DNA of 64,000 nucleotides. Origin: Polytrichum commune (taxonomy: Eukaryota; Streptophyta; Polytrichopsida; Polytrichales; Polytrichaceae). The notes beneath the pieces are model-generated. The model ran no database searches, had not been told where the DNA came from, and saw only the letters and a list, made by a program, of their open reading frames with translations. The DNA lies in the NCBI GenBank assembly GCA_950295325.1, contig OX485803.1, positions 18,662,001 to 18,726,000 of the forward strand, in the 5' to 3' direction. The position numbers were made by a program, and so were the translations under genes. Shown in pieces: positions 47,201 to 59,463 of this stretch (positions are counted from its first letter, which is position 1; the number at the start of each line of letters is the position of its first letter).

Positions 47201-48567
47201 AAATATGAAACAGAAAGTACACGACTCTGGAATGTGGCAAATTGTTTTTTGAATCAAAACATGCCTCCTGTTTGACATGTGTGCTGCAAACTCAACATAG
47301 CAGATGAGTCGCAAGTTATTGGTTACAAACCCATCCCACATTCTCATAACAAGAACCAACACTAAACATTTCTGAGCAATTGAAGCACCGGAGCTTGAAA
47401 AATTGTTTGCATATTTCATGCAACATTTTTTCTTCCTGTCATATACAACTGCTAGCATTTACAAAGATTCATCCAAGACACCAAAGAACCACTGGATGGT
47501 GCAACCTTTCCAGAGGAGTCAAAACAATCAAATAGAATTGAGCATGTATACAATTTTTTGGTCCACGAAAATAGACTGCTGCTGCTTGTTCATCATCCGG
47601 TGCCTGCCATGGGAATCTCTCACCTAATTCAGAATACATACTTCTCCTAAAGAAAAAAATCAATGCAAAACATCAAAGACCCAGTTGGTCTTGAGAAATT
47701 CAGACAATGGCCGGAAGGTCCTATAAGAGCATTAAAAACAATTATCATCATTATCATCCTTAGTCTAAAAAATACACACTTTGCTCCAATTGAGCATTTT
47801 CCCACAAGAATAGCAGTGCTCCGCCTTGACATGGAAGCATCATGACCATATTTACCTGCAAAATCTAATTCCAAGCCCGGCACTGACATGTATCTCACAC
47901 TTGATGACCCAACACTCTTCCGTCTCATCTTTCAAGCATTCGCCTGTACAATTCGTGACCCTTCCCATAAAATCCCCAGCCAGAGTAGGCAGACGGAAAG
48001 GCCTTGGGACAAAACTTTGTCCAGCCAACTCCCCCTGGCACGAGGAGCTTGAAAAAACTGGAGCCTTAGATGAAACACAAATTATGTGTTTATTTGCCGC
48101 TACATTTCGTGAGCACCTGCACTTTTGTACACTTCTTTACCAAACAGCGGTCTCTGCTGCCACTCCCATCCCACACAAACCAACGTGCCTAGGATGATGC
48201 CCCTTGAAAATCCGTCCCCCACCAAAATGCAACTCACTCCAAAACAACTCAAATCTGGCATCCTAGTTTGCCCGCTCCATACCAGTAGAAGGGTTCTCCT
48301 CCTGCGTAGGTGGCCAAAGTTGTGCCTACGACATACACTGTCACCTCAGTTTTCTTCCTCAAGAGCTTCCAATCCAGCCTGCTGCCTATGACAAAATCAT
48401 CAAAGATGACATTTCGCCTCACAATGACAGCACACCACTCAATGTTGGCCTTCAAGTCCTCTGGCCCTTATCACACATTAAGTCGTCTCACATTAATTCA
48501 TGTGATGCGAACCATGGATATGGAGCCTGCCACCATAGGTCCCCCCTCAGCAGCTTCTTCGTGGTTG
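47201..48567. other. Unresolved interval with coding-like minus-strand fragments
   Basis: The reverse strand holds an open stretch at 48249-48470 (DLKANIEWCAVI, TEVTVYVVGTTLAT, GGEPFYWYGAGK) faintly resembling the LEA2/NDR1-HIN1-like fold region, and another at 47853-48060 (LVPGGVGWTKFCPKAF; VRYMSVPGLELDF). Plus-strand ORFs of 123 and 134 codons overlap them. I cannot join either set into a gene. They may be a decayed gene or 3'UTR of the Mei2-like gene. Confidence 0.25.
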
Positions 48568-48771
48568 TCAATGTTGGGGGACGAATGCATGGCACCAAAA
48601 AAAATATTGGAATCCCCTTTCATTGAAATCTTCTCCACTAGAACTGCTTTGGTGAGGGGCTCCCCTGGTGGCTTCCTCCAATGCTTGCTGCATGGACACA
48701 GTGACGACCACTAGAAATGGCTCCAACAAAAGCCGTTCCACACCTGATTGGTTTCCTATGTACTCAACTTT
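48568..48771 (-). other. Candidate last exon of the Mei2-like gene
   Basis: A good acceptor (TTGTTACAG|AAAG) at 48772 opens a 67-codon frame in the phase required after the exon ending at 49632. Its ATRGAPHQSSSSGEDFNERG part recalls the Ser-rich tails of Mei2-like proteins. The expected EPFPMG-type motif after the third RRM is only weakly present (LLEPFLVVVTV). Without this exon the protein would end two residues after 49632. Confidence 0.3.
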
Positions 48772-49622
48772 CTGTAACAAGGTAATCCTAACCAAGACAC
48801 TCTGAAACCATAACTGGTCAAAAACCTTGACTGGTTTCTAGATGCATCAAAAGGCTTCAGAGATCTCGTCAGATGAACCATCAGTGATGTCTAAAACCTC
48901 AATAAGGTGTAAAACAGGGAATGAATGCTAACAAAGGGTTTCCCGTCGGCAGTTGCTGGTGATAAATAGCCCGAAGTGGGTGGGTACTGTTGAGGTCTAC
49001 ACCTGACTGTCTGTTGTTTTCAGACAGAGCCTTCCTGAAAACTCAGATTACTGCTACATCTTGGAAAACAGGCTGGTTATTTTCAGTACCATGCTTTCCT
49101 GGGTAGTATATATTGTGATGACTGGAGAACAGTACATGGTTCTTCTAAGGCTTACTTGACCTGGCCCTGCAAACTCGTGATAAATTGTACCGTTGGCATC
49201 AGTCAGTCCATCACTACTAACTATCTTCCAAGTAGTTTCCATACACAACCACGGCCACTTGACTACAAGTGCTGTATTCTAATTAACATTCAAAAAGCAC
49301 CTCCAGGCCTCCTAACCCTACCAGCTGAAGAAACAGTGAAGTAAAAAAACAGAAAGGATCTTGACCTACAGGAGTCTGTGACCTAGATCATCATCAGCAT
49401 TGGTTTGGCCACTGTGTCATAGACCTCCCTCCCTGTCAAAAGGAACACTTTTACAGTGGTGGTTCCTGACCAAGTGTAAAACTGAAGCTGGTTGTATCTA
49501 CAATTCAAAATTCTACGTACTGATCAAAATAGAACCCAATACTCTCATTAATTGGAGAATGGCAATTTGTTTCTTATAAGCTGAAACAAAGAGCTCAAGT
49601 AAGTCTGGCACAACTGAAGAGA
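48772..49622. other. Intron or 3' flank of the Mei2-like gene
   Basis: No other exon is recognisable. This is either the last intron of the Mei2-like gene or its 3'UTR and flank. Confidence 0.4.
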
Positions 49623-52600
49623 TTAGTCTACCTGATCTCCAATATGTGGGCCATCTGAATGAAAAAGAATGGGTCGGCAACGCTTGTCTTCATTCATGAG
49701 ACTGGAGTTTTGAAAGTGAGCCACAAGAGCAGCTTTTCCCTGAATGCGGGCATATGCCAGCGAAGCCACCTTCTCACTATTGAACTTCTCCCATTTTTTG
49801 CCGTTGAATGCTTGATAGAAAGGGACAATGCGGGCAGGCGCAGTCATATTGATAAACGCATATCCAACATTGCACTTATTCTGCATACATAAACAAAAGA
49901 AGCAGTTGGTGAAACTTGCACTAAAATTTAATACGCTATCATGCCAAAACAAATATATAAATTTGATCACAGATATTCTGTTAATCAATGTATACAGCAC
50001 ATCTTACAGACGTTAAAAGCTCAACATGGTCACCAGGATACCACTTCCTACTTGACCCTCTCTTGTTCTAAAGCACACAAAACATCAAAATAATGCACTC
50101 CAAGTATTAGACTGGAACCATGTTACAGACATATGTTCACATGGCAATTTAAAATTATATAACATGAGATCAACCACTTCAAAATGACAACTAAAATTTA
50201 TGAACATCTAGGTGATAAAACATAAACAGAGAGCCAGTATCAGCCACATCGGATGCTCAATATGTAACAGCCTACCACCTCCATTTGCTGATCCGTTTAG
50301 TAAGCCCAAGTCCCAGAATTATGTATAAATATAATGGCACAGTCCATAAAACTGACAGGATCGTAACAATGAGGAATACCTTAATACTCTTATGCAAAGT
50401 GAGAAGAAAACCACAGTAGCAAAGAAGCACCAGAATACATACCTTGAAATCAATTGGCAGATAAATGAAATCATAAGTGCCACGGTGATTTTCATCAATT
50501 GCTGCAAGAAGCATTTTTGAAGTATACCTGAAAGCATGAATCAACCTGTGTAAGCAAAGATATAACAAAGAATTCTCAATGAACTTTCCAAATTTGTCAC
50601 AATGATATCACCTCCACCAGCAGCCATCACAAAATGCCAAGAGGGTGAAACAAATCATGCTCAAGGACTTCTCAAAGGCTTACTTGTTGGGAATGTTCTT
50701 GATCATCAGCGTTGTTCTAGGGTCTTCTCCACGCATAATGCGTTCAAGATCCAGCTGATATTGTTTTTTGTTGTCTGCTTGGGCAGTGATGCTCTCACCT
50801 CTGCGATTGCGGCCCCTGTCAGCCAGACCATCCATTGCGCTAGTTACAGCAAGAAGGCCTCCATTAGAAAACAGACGCGCCCGATGCTGTGGAGACATGA
50901 CCCCCAAATTTGGTGAAGAGGATGCATGGTCCAGTGCAGAGTTACTCCCCATCGCACCACTTAGGTTGATCAAGCCATGACTTCCTGCAATGTTGATTGC
51001 ATGTGCCGCACTATTCCCACCCAAACCAGTTCCTGATGCTGATCTTATGAGTGATGTAGTCTCTGGTGACTCACCAAGATAACTGTGACGTCTCTCCAAA
51101 AGTGTAGGCTCCCCTGATGGAGCTGAACCAACATGGTGGCGGGACAGCATCAAGTTGCTATGGCTAGCAGAATAAGCATGGGACTGCAATTGGGCCTGTC
51201 CCATATGGTTGGACTGTCCCAGTGATGACGAATTTGGCCAAAGAACTGGTGCAGAATTCTGGCTAAGATGGTGGTACTGAGAAGTTGGGTTTCCCCAAAG
51301 ATTGAACTGGTGCCCAGGTAGAGACCCATTTCCATTGGAGTTCGAAAATAGAAGGCCGCCTGTGCCTGAAACTCCTAGCACTGCACAACACATTTTCAGA
51401 ATCACAATTGGACTGTAGCTCTCAGTGACTCAGGACGTCCCAGATATTGACTGAGAAAGGGATTGTCTTGTGCATATCTTAGGCAGATGGATAACAGAAT
51501 ATTGTAAGCCTGACAACCTATATAAAATCAATGACCTGGTCATTAGTAATTCATATTTCTACAAGACTTGCTAGAACAGAAACCTGCGGAGGTAGTCACA
51601 TCTATCACAACAAAGTTTAGATCAGGCTATTATACTTATAATCAATTCATGGGAAAGTCTAGTGTTTCTGTAGTAGTCAAGAGAGGAACACACCTCCACT
51701 GGTGTAATCAAGAGAGGAGGTGTCATTGAAGCTGCCTGTGCCACTGGTTGTCCTTTGCAAGCGACTACCTCCATCCAAGCTCTCCCTTGCTCTCAAGACG
51801 GCTGCATTAGAAACAGACGCGCCTGAACCAGGGGATATAATATGGCTCGGATTAATAAGACCTTTGCTAAACTCTGGGAGGGAGTGTGGGTGAGGAGGCA
51901 ATCGATGTCCACTTAAGCCAACATGTCCCAGAGAATGTCCAGCTTCCATCTGACTGGATTGTGCCACATGACTGCCTATAGTACCCACCCTGATGGGGGA
52001 CGAGATATGAGGAGGCAAGCTCGCAGCACCATTTAATGGCTTACTGGGTAATTGAAAGGAGTGCTGGTGCATTGCTCTGAGTGATCCGTTTTCAGCTCCT
52101 GTATTCCACGTAGAAGGATGCCCTGTACAGTGACAGATTCATGTATTAAATCAATGTTATATCAACAGAAAACGAGTTTAGGGAGGAGAAAAAGAAAACA
52201 ACCAACTCACTCATACTTTTAAAGTCATACAAAATGTTCGAAAACTAGACTATTGCCTGTTCGACCCAATACAAGAATGTTGTCACCTATGAAAGCTCAC
52301 TAACAACATGAGGTCACCTGATTAAGTCAATGATGGCAGTCCACACTAGAGTTCATGTAATCTATAATATAAGCTTGAAGACTCTTAAGATCAAAGCTTC
52401 ACCATACAGACAATTCTGCAATAAAGCAAGGTCACGAAGCAAACGGTATACAAGAGGTCAAAGGAATACTTCGCAAAAACATACAAGAGGCTCCAAGAAC
52501 AACCAGATAAACTACCTGGTGGTGAATTATTCAAAGGGGAGTGTGACTGTTGCCGGGGACGGATGTCATCGTCCCCTATGTCTTGATTCAGCTGCTGAAG

Positions 52601-55266
52601 CAAGCTGCTGCACCCACCACTCAAATAAGATAAGTGAATATTAAAATTCGTTTCCATCTTCAATAAATTTTGCAATTATTGCGAATCTGAAGTGGTGAAG
52701 ATACCTGCGTCTGGCTCCACCTGGACGACTAGGTTCAAGCTTGATGCGCTTTCCAGCAATGTCACTTCTGTTAAGTGCCCGCAGAGCCGCCTCAGCAGCC
52801 CTCACATCATAAAATTCAATGAATTTATGATGCCGCTTGTGAGGTGTTTCTCGAATCTGAATGCAAAAGATCATGAGACTCTACAGCCACAAGAGGCCAC
52901 TAGATTCTACAAGAAAGCAATCATGTGTAGTTCAAGAGAGTTGATCAATACATACGTGAGGTTAGTACAGATAGTAGAATGTGTGTAGGAATGACCTTCT
53001 CTAGGATTCACCACACAAAAATTTGACAGTCCAAAATACATAAACATCAACTGCCTTTGGAAACATAACACTCTTCTTTCCACAAATCTGTCAGGAATAT
53101 TATGCAGTCCTGAAGAGGATGTGACATTGCCATCAAAATTTAACAAGGAGCAGGCATTCAGAGCTCTAAATGAGAGACAGATATATTCAGCTAACCTCTT
53201 TCACCTCCCCATATTCACCAAATATGTTACGCAAGTCATCATTGGTAACAGATGCATCCAGGTTAAAAACCACAAGAGTTCCCTGATTCACATCTTTGTC
53301 CGAGGGATTATCCTGCACCACAATATATAGAGTTGTTAGCAAAGCAAAAATGATTACTCTTCCATGACCTTCCTCATTGATGATAGCAGAGCTGAACAGA
53401 AAGAAGGTAGGATGAAAAGTAAGACAACATCATTGTCCATCTCCTAAACAAGTCAAGCTTGTAGCTCTCCTGGATGCTTGAGAAATTGCAATACCTTGGG
53501 GATTGAAAAATGAATGTCCAGCTTGCGCCGTCTCAAAGGCTTATTTTGCAAAGCGCGCATTGCACTTCGAGCTGCCCGGATGTCATAGTACGAAATCATG
53601 ACAAAACCGCGGTGCTTACAAGCTGTGTACAAAGTCCGTATAGCACCATATTGCTGCAACACAAAGCGAAAGCTCTTTTAATTTGAAAATCTCCAGGTTA
53701 TCTAAATTATTGTCCCAGGCAGTCATTGCCCGAACACCTCCGCTGTAATCATACTGCTTCATCTAAGTACTGCACTCATAATGTGTTTGGTGTGGACAAC
53801 TGTTGAACTTCGCAATTATAAAAAGAATGAGTATTAAAACCCTTCAGCCAGCCTAGATTTTGTAATTGGCTGCTAAATCCTTTAAGACAAGATATTTGAA
53901 ACAATTCACTTCTGCTAGTGCAAACTCTCCTCCAAAATCAAGCAATTGGCACCTAAACCCACAATTAAGCAATTGAAATAGGTAAGTTCCACTGCAATGA
54001 TTCAAATTGCGAGATCCAACTTGTAGCTATTAATGCAAGAACCGATGAAAGGAAATTGATCACCATGGACAAAGTTTTAAGATTTCAAAACTGCACCTCA
54101 AATAGAGCCCGAAGTTCAGTGTCTTCAACATTACTGTTGATGTTGCGAACAAACAGAGTTCTAGATGGATGCTCCCCATATGGATGCTCCCCAGCAACAG
54201 ATCCTGCAGTTCCACCCTGCTGTCCAGCACCCCCAGCAAGCCCATCACTGGAGCGATGGCTACTCATGTATACACCCAAAGCATCCTGTGAATCACCCTC
54301 TAACTCCATACCACCTCCACTACTGAAAAGGTCAAACTCCTCCAGTTCCTCAGCATTACTTTCATCCCGTCGGACATGAGGAACATCATAATCATCTGCC
54401 ACACCTGCCAAAAGCTCCTCCTCGTCATCTGGGAGGAGGTTCCCAATAGTATGGAACTCCAGCTCCTCCAAGGAGCCAAAGGCTTCATCTGGGTCAAGGT
54501 CAGTGATCAAATGTACCGCAGCAGCATCCAGGGACTGACCAACACGTGGATCTGTTTCAGACAACCTCACTGCAAAATCACCAATCACCCCTTTAATTTC
54601 AGGGCACACTAGGCAATTCAAGAATTCAGATTCCTGCATATCCATAGAGAGAGACCAAGATGAAGATGCTCGAAGAGGCCGCCCAAATACTTAGTCTTTG
54701 ATCAATACCCATCAACCTATTGCAGTTTTAGGCCGGCATGCAGACCAGATACACAAGTAGGAAGAACAAGTAGGTTGGGTTCCGCAGTTGAGATCCTCAA
54801 AATCGCCAGATATCCCAACAAAACACACCCAAACAAACAAAAAGTACAGGAGGAGTAAGAAAAAAGAATAGATTTCTGCTGTTTTACATTTATCAAAGAT
54901 AGCCGGGAACGACGTTGAGAAGGTACTCGCATCAATTCCTCTATATGAGTCCATGTTGTCCAAGCTCCCATTCACATGATGATGCGGAGAAGATGATAAT
55001 CCAACTGGATCGCCCCTTTCATTAGATAAACTCCAAGAGTATGATGACATACTGGGCGGCCTCCCCTCTCCCACAGCTCCCACTCCCCATTGCTCCACAT
55101 TGTTCTGTGGCCCACTGTGAGGACTTCCTCGTGCCCAATCCTCTCCCCGGCCCATCTGAGTACTTAGTGACCATTCATGCGGGGTTCCTCCACCCCCCCT
55201 GTGCCCCATCCCAGGGGGTGGATTGTTGGCATACCCACCCGAGAGTGTCCGCTTGCTTGGCTCCAT
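49623..55266 (-). CDS. Mei2-like RNA-binding protein with three RRMs
   Basis: Minus-strand exons are 55266-54888, 54689-54097, 53653-53495, 53312-53196, 52856-52705, 52607-52516, 52122-51694, 51374-50684, 50527-50443 and 49880-49632 (plus VD-stop to 49623 if it ends there). They join in phase to about 982 residues, in the range of plant AML proteins. RRM1 is near residues 297-377 (TLFVRNI; RGFVMISYYDIRAARSAM) and RRM2 near 388-462 (GTLVVFNL; KFIEFYDVRAAEAALRAL). The Mei2-type C-terminal RRM3 starts near 858 (TTLMIKNIPNKYTSKMLL; NKCNVGYAFIN; KVASLAYARIQGK). Other hallmarks are IGNLLPDDEEELLAGV and LEEFDLFSSGGGMELEGD. Family members act in meiosis and meristem or organ initiation. The ATG at 55266 has a good context (GCGGCAATGG). 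A leader intron (donor GGAG|GTAAC near 55401) is possible. Confidence 0.93.
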
Positions 55267-57084
55267 TGCCGCAACTTAAACACTATTTTGTAACCTGGCG
55301 ACACCCATCACATCCATCCATCACCACAAAAATACCTCATCACTCCCCTGCATTAAAACAGAAGAGACTCTGCAATCTCCAATGCATTAAACCGTGTTAC
55401 CTCCTTCGATTCCCATGCTGAAAACAACTGCAGACGACGACACAAACCCTATAGAGACAAAGCCACAAACCTCGTCACTAAAAAAGCATCAATTCCATTC
55501 CCCCCTAAACATGCCCTCCCCCAAGAAGCACCTAGAGAACTCCGAAACAAAGCTGGTAGTATTTCTCACATAACTTACTCACGAACCAATTTACCCCGGT
55601 CAAGGTAAGCTTCCTCACTAACTATTGATCTGTACCGTTCATGCCACACATATAGGCTAACCGAAACGGTGTCAATCCCGGGCGCAGAGCATTTATTGTC
55701 ATTCACTACTCGAGCCATTTGTGCCCTAGTCAATCATATCATACACCTCGTTATTCGTGAGAGTACACAAACCACTCGGACTTGAGCAAGAAGGCTAAGC
55801 ACGGCCATAGAGAGAGAGACACACACACACAGACACAACACCACTACTTGCGGCTTAGTCAAGGAACAATTCTCACACCACGCACCGACGAAAGAAACCA
55901 CAAGAAAAAACACAGTAAACCCTGGCAACCGACACCAGTGGAGGGGATATTCGTCTGCTCCGGCATCACCAACATCATCGACACTACCAACACCACCACC
56001 TTCCAGCAGCAGCTTCCATATCCACTCACAACACCACCATAACACAAAACTTATCACCTCCTTCCCTACCAGACCAACCCAAGCCCCAACCCCAACCCCA
56101 ACCCCCGACACATGCGCACTCCACTCCCAGCCCCCGCTAACCCCGAACACCCTTCCACATCTCTTCCAAGTATTCTTATTTCTCTTTTTTCCTCCTTCCT
56201 CTCCTCCTCTCCTCTTGTTTCCCCCCCACGGCTGGACCATCACAGCGACATGAGCAGCATGACACATCCCCCTCCCTGCTCCACCTAGGACCACCAACCC
56301 CCACCCGCACAGCATTCATTCATTCACTCATTCATTCACTCATTCCTTCCTTCATTCATTCCCCCCTCCCCGCGTGTGATCATCGCGTTCAGCCCGTCAG
56401 GGGCCTTCCATTGGCGTTGATGAAACCCCAGCGACCGTGTACCTGGCGTGAATTGATGCGTGACATACGCCTTCCGGGCTCCAGCATCCGGCCGTGATGG
56501 TGCCGCTGCCGCACTGCCCGCCTCTCCTGCCAGGGTGATGCGCAGCGTGGCGATGGCGTGCGCTGGGGTTGCGAAACGCAGCAACAAGCAGCAACAAGCG
56601 CACGCGAAGCAACAAAGCAAAAGGGGAGAGAGAAAAAGAGAGAGAGAGAGAGAGGCACAGAGAGAGAGAGAGCGAGCCCAAAGGGAGAGCAAAAGGGAGC
56701 ACAGGCCACCAAAGCCAGGGAAGGGAAGCAAGCCTGCGACGCTGGCGTGTTGCCCTTCTTAATCTGCTTTCACAAGCCAAGCCCGGCCCGTCCCGCCCGA
56801 CCCTGCCCCGAGCCTCCACCCCCACCCCCACCCCCACCCCCTCGCCCGGCCCGTCCCGTCCAGACCGGGCTCCCCCCCGGTCCCCCTGGCGGTCGAGGCG
56901 GAGGCGGATGCGGGTGGGCCCCACCTGCCCTCGCCGGAAACAAAGGCGTGGCCTGGCGTGGGGACTTGACCACAATGGAACCTAGGATAAAGGGATGGGC
57001 GGACTATTTCCTCTCCACCCATCCCCCCCCCCCCGGCCCGGCCCTTCCCTTCCCTTTCCCACCCTTGCTAGGTTAGGCTAATAA
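55267..57084 (-). promoter_or_regulatory. CpG-rich 5' leader and promoter region of the Mei2-like gene
   Basis: This is the most G/C- and CpG-rich part of the window. On the gene's strand it has long CT tracts at about 56627-56675 (CTCTCTCTCTCT types) and GGGGGT repeats (56815-56842). GA/CT repeats are bound by plant BPC/GAGA-type factors and are common in 5' leaders. Many ORFs occur on both strands, but they are low-complexity Pro/Arg/Gly/Ser frames caused by composition, not proteins. The transcription start cannot be placed. Confidence 0.5.
56627..56675. repeat. (GA)n/(CT)n microsatellite
   Basis: AGAGAGAGAGAGAG runs are interrupted by GGCACA. Simple sequence in the upstream region of the Mei2-like gene. 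Confidence 0.85.
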
Positions 57085-57358
57085 GTCCCTAGCTAGGCTT
57101 CCCTTCCCCCTCGCGACCCCGGGCCTTTTTCCCTCCGTAGGAGGGAATCCGTTGGTGGTGCCCTCCCTTTCCTTTCGCTCGATTTGTGGGAAAGGGCGGT
57201 TCAGTTGAGCTTCGGTAGCGGGTAATAAAAATGACTTAGCGTGACGCCCTTTTCTCTCATGGTGGCTACGTCACGCGGCGGGCGTAGTAAAACAACGCCC
57301 ATGGCTCTCCTACATTACATGGACGTCTCTTGCACTTTAAGTTGGGGAGGGGTGAGTG

Positions 57359-57376
57359 GGGGGGGGGGGGGGGGGT
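57359..57376. repeat. Poly(G) tract
   Basis: An uninterrupted run of about 18 G lies at the edge of the first unit of the degenerate array. It could form a G-quadruplex and is also a frequent site of sequencing error. Confidence 0.85.
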
Positions 57377-58578
57377 AAACCAATGAGATATAGAATGAAG
57401 TGTGTTTTCTTTTGTTGCTTCAAGTGTGTACTTAGTATAAAGAGATTTCAAATCATCCTTTGGGACGTTAGTTGGTAGTTTCATTGTTTTGCAGCGGTTT
57501 TCGTCTTATTTTGTTGGCTCTGTCTGTAGGACAGAGACTATGCATCAACTTCTTCGTTTCAAGAGTAAATTTCCTAACCACTTTGTGTTCACACTTGGAT
57601 GTTACTTGTTCTTGTTATTTTTGGTCCACTTTATGTCATGTGGATGTTAACTATAGTTTATATATAAGTGCTCCCTAAAATGCATTGAAAGAAATCTAGT
57701 TAACTATTGTTATTTCGGCAGTTCTGGATTATTTATTTTTTAAATTTCGGGTTGTAAATGAGTAGCTTCAATCCTTGACGTGTATTTGAGAAGAAGGTGC
57801 ACAAAATCCAAGAAAGGTTTTGGTATAGTGAATAGCCATGAATTGGCATGAACAAAGTGGACAACTACAATTGTAGTCTTTCGTAATAAAGAACAAAGCC
57901 TCACGGTTCTACTGTTTTCTTGTTTCTTTCACTGTAGGAGGGAGTTTGTTGGCTTGCTTGACTTTTGCTTCCTTGGCTCACCAACTACATGATAACAAGT
58001 TTTTTTTTTTGTTTTGTTTTGGTTATCGGATTAGCATCATATATCTCAAACTAGTGGGAGCTAGTTGGGAACGTTGGCTTCCCCTCACGACTCGTGTTCT
58101 TTTTTCCCCAAATACAATGGAAACCATTGGGTGAGTCACGTTCTTTGGCTTGAATGTGGGAAAGGGTGGTTTGGTTTGGTTTCGGTACCCAATAACATGA
58201 TTTGGCGTGATTGGCTTTGTTTCATGGTACATACGCCAAGTGATGTTGTAAGAAACGGACACAATTGTCATACATGTCTTGCCCTTTGAAGTCAGACCCT
58301 TGTCAAAACCGTGTAGTCAACTATATTGTAACATATATTTTCTTTTCTTTTCTTTTCTTGTTTATTGGATTGATTGTGGGTTTAGCAACAAAGATCTCAA
58401 ATTAGTCTATTGGGAGCCAATTGGGATGATGTAACCATAAATCTATGGGGGGCATGTTTTGATGGGCATCATTTTACCTTGGTAAGTCTTCTTTGAATGT
58501 GTCCTTAACTCAAATGTGGTAAAGAGAAATTCAATTCAGTCATGGTAACTAGCTTAACATGACTTGCTTTTATTTATA

Positions 58579-58609
58579 GGTAGGTAGATAGGTAGGTAGG
58601 TAGGTAGGT
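58579..58609. repeat. (GGTA)n microsatellite
   Basis: About eight tetranucleotide units (TAGGTAGGTAGATAGG and so on) lie inside the third unit of the degenerate array. Confidence 0.9.
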
Positions 58610-59208
58610 CAAGGGACGTGCATTAATATAACAATCAAGACTATAGTAGGTGTCTTTCTCTTTAAGGTGGGGCCATTGTCAAATCTTACCCAGGGCTAGC
58701 ATGTAGTCCACTTTATTATAACACAAAAACTATTTCCTTTTCTTATTTGAATTTTGGGATTTACAAATGATTTCACAATCGTAGCATTAAAATGGATATA
58801 CGGCCCCCATCATTTTGCTTGAGATGGACAAAAGTCAACTATATTATAGCATGGAATTGTTTTCTCCGGTTGATTTGGCTCTCAAATTAGTATCGTAAAT
58901 CCCGAATTAGTCTATTGGAGTGATTTGAATGTATATATAAACATGTATCTATGTCACAAACCCACTTAACTCCACCATGGGAAAGATTGATTTGATCCAC
59001 ATATCATATAAATGGCTAAATGTAACTAATGTTGTTTCAAGATAGATGATACGTCAAGACAAGTACAAGTAAACCAAATGTCATACGTACAGTATATATA
59101 CGGTTCTCTTTAGCTTCAACATAAGACCCCCAAAGTCAACTATGCTATAAGAGATAAATGGCCTACACTACACATGATAGATAGTGTCATATTATGGTAT
59201 TTGATATC

Positions 59209-59463
59209 ACTATGGCACCTTTTTGGATGACACTTCTTGTGAATAAGTGAACGAATATTGTCATGGATGATGGATGAGTTCATCAGTGGCCAAAACCTTG
59301 CCTCCTGTTGTTAGTAACTTGTGATGATATATTGTCATGGATGACTGAAATTTGGATGAAAAATGACTTGGTAAGTGACAGTAATTGCGACATTGTAAAT
59401 CTAGGATACCCTTAAAAGACTTGCAAGGAATGACAAATAATGTTGGGTTAACATTTACACCGC
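59209..59463 (+). repeat. Dispersed repeat family R1, copy 2
   Basis: This is the partner of 13769-14020. CACTATGGCA, TTTTTGGATGACACTT, GTCATGGATGATGGATGAG, GTGACAGTAATTGC and CAAGGAATGACAAATAATGT lie in the same order. It is flanked on the left by the degenerate array. Confidence 0.75.

Larger units (their letters stand above)
57085..59155. repeat. Degenerate tandem array of about 350-bp units upstream of the Mei2-like gene
   Basis: Recognisable units are at 57085-57350, 58020-58340, 58375-58735 and 58870-59155, with a fragment at 58800-58866. Shared order: CTAGTTGGGAACGTTGG-like, TGTGGGAAAGGGTGG, TTCGGTACCCAATAACATGA, TTGGCGTGAT, a TGCCCTTTGAAGT-like word, then GTCAACTATATTGTAACAT. The first unit, nearest the gene, keeps many CpGs (TGACGCCC, TACGTCACGCGGCGGGCG). 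The others have lost them. Confidence 0.55.

Noticed and set aside
56397-57076. Several ORFs of 100-190 codons on both strands (Pro/Arg/Gly/Ser-rich)
   Set aside because: They arise from CpG-rich, low-complexity sequence (GA, CCCCCA and G tracts) upstream of the Mei2-like gene and show no domain.
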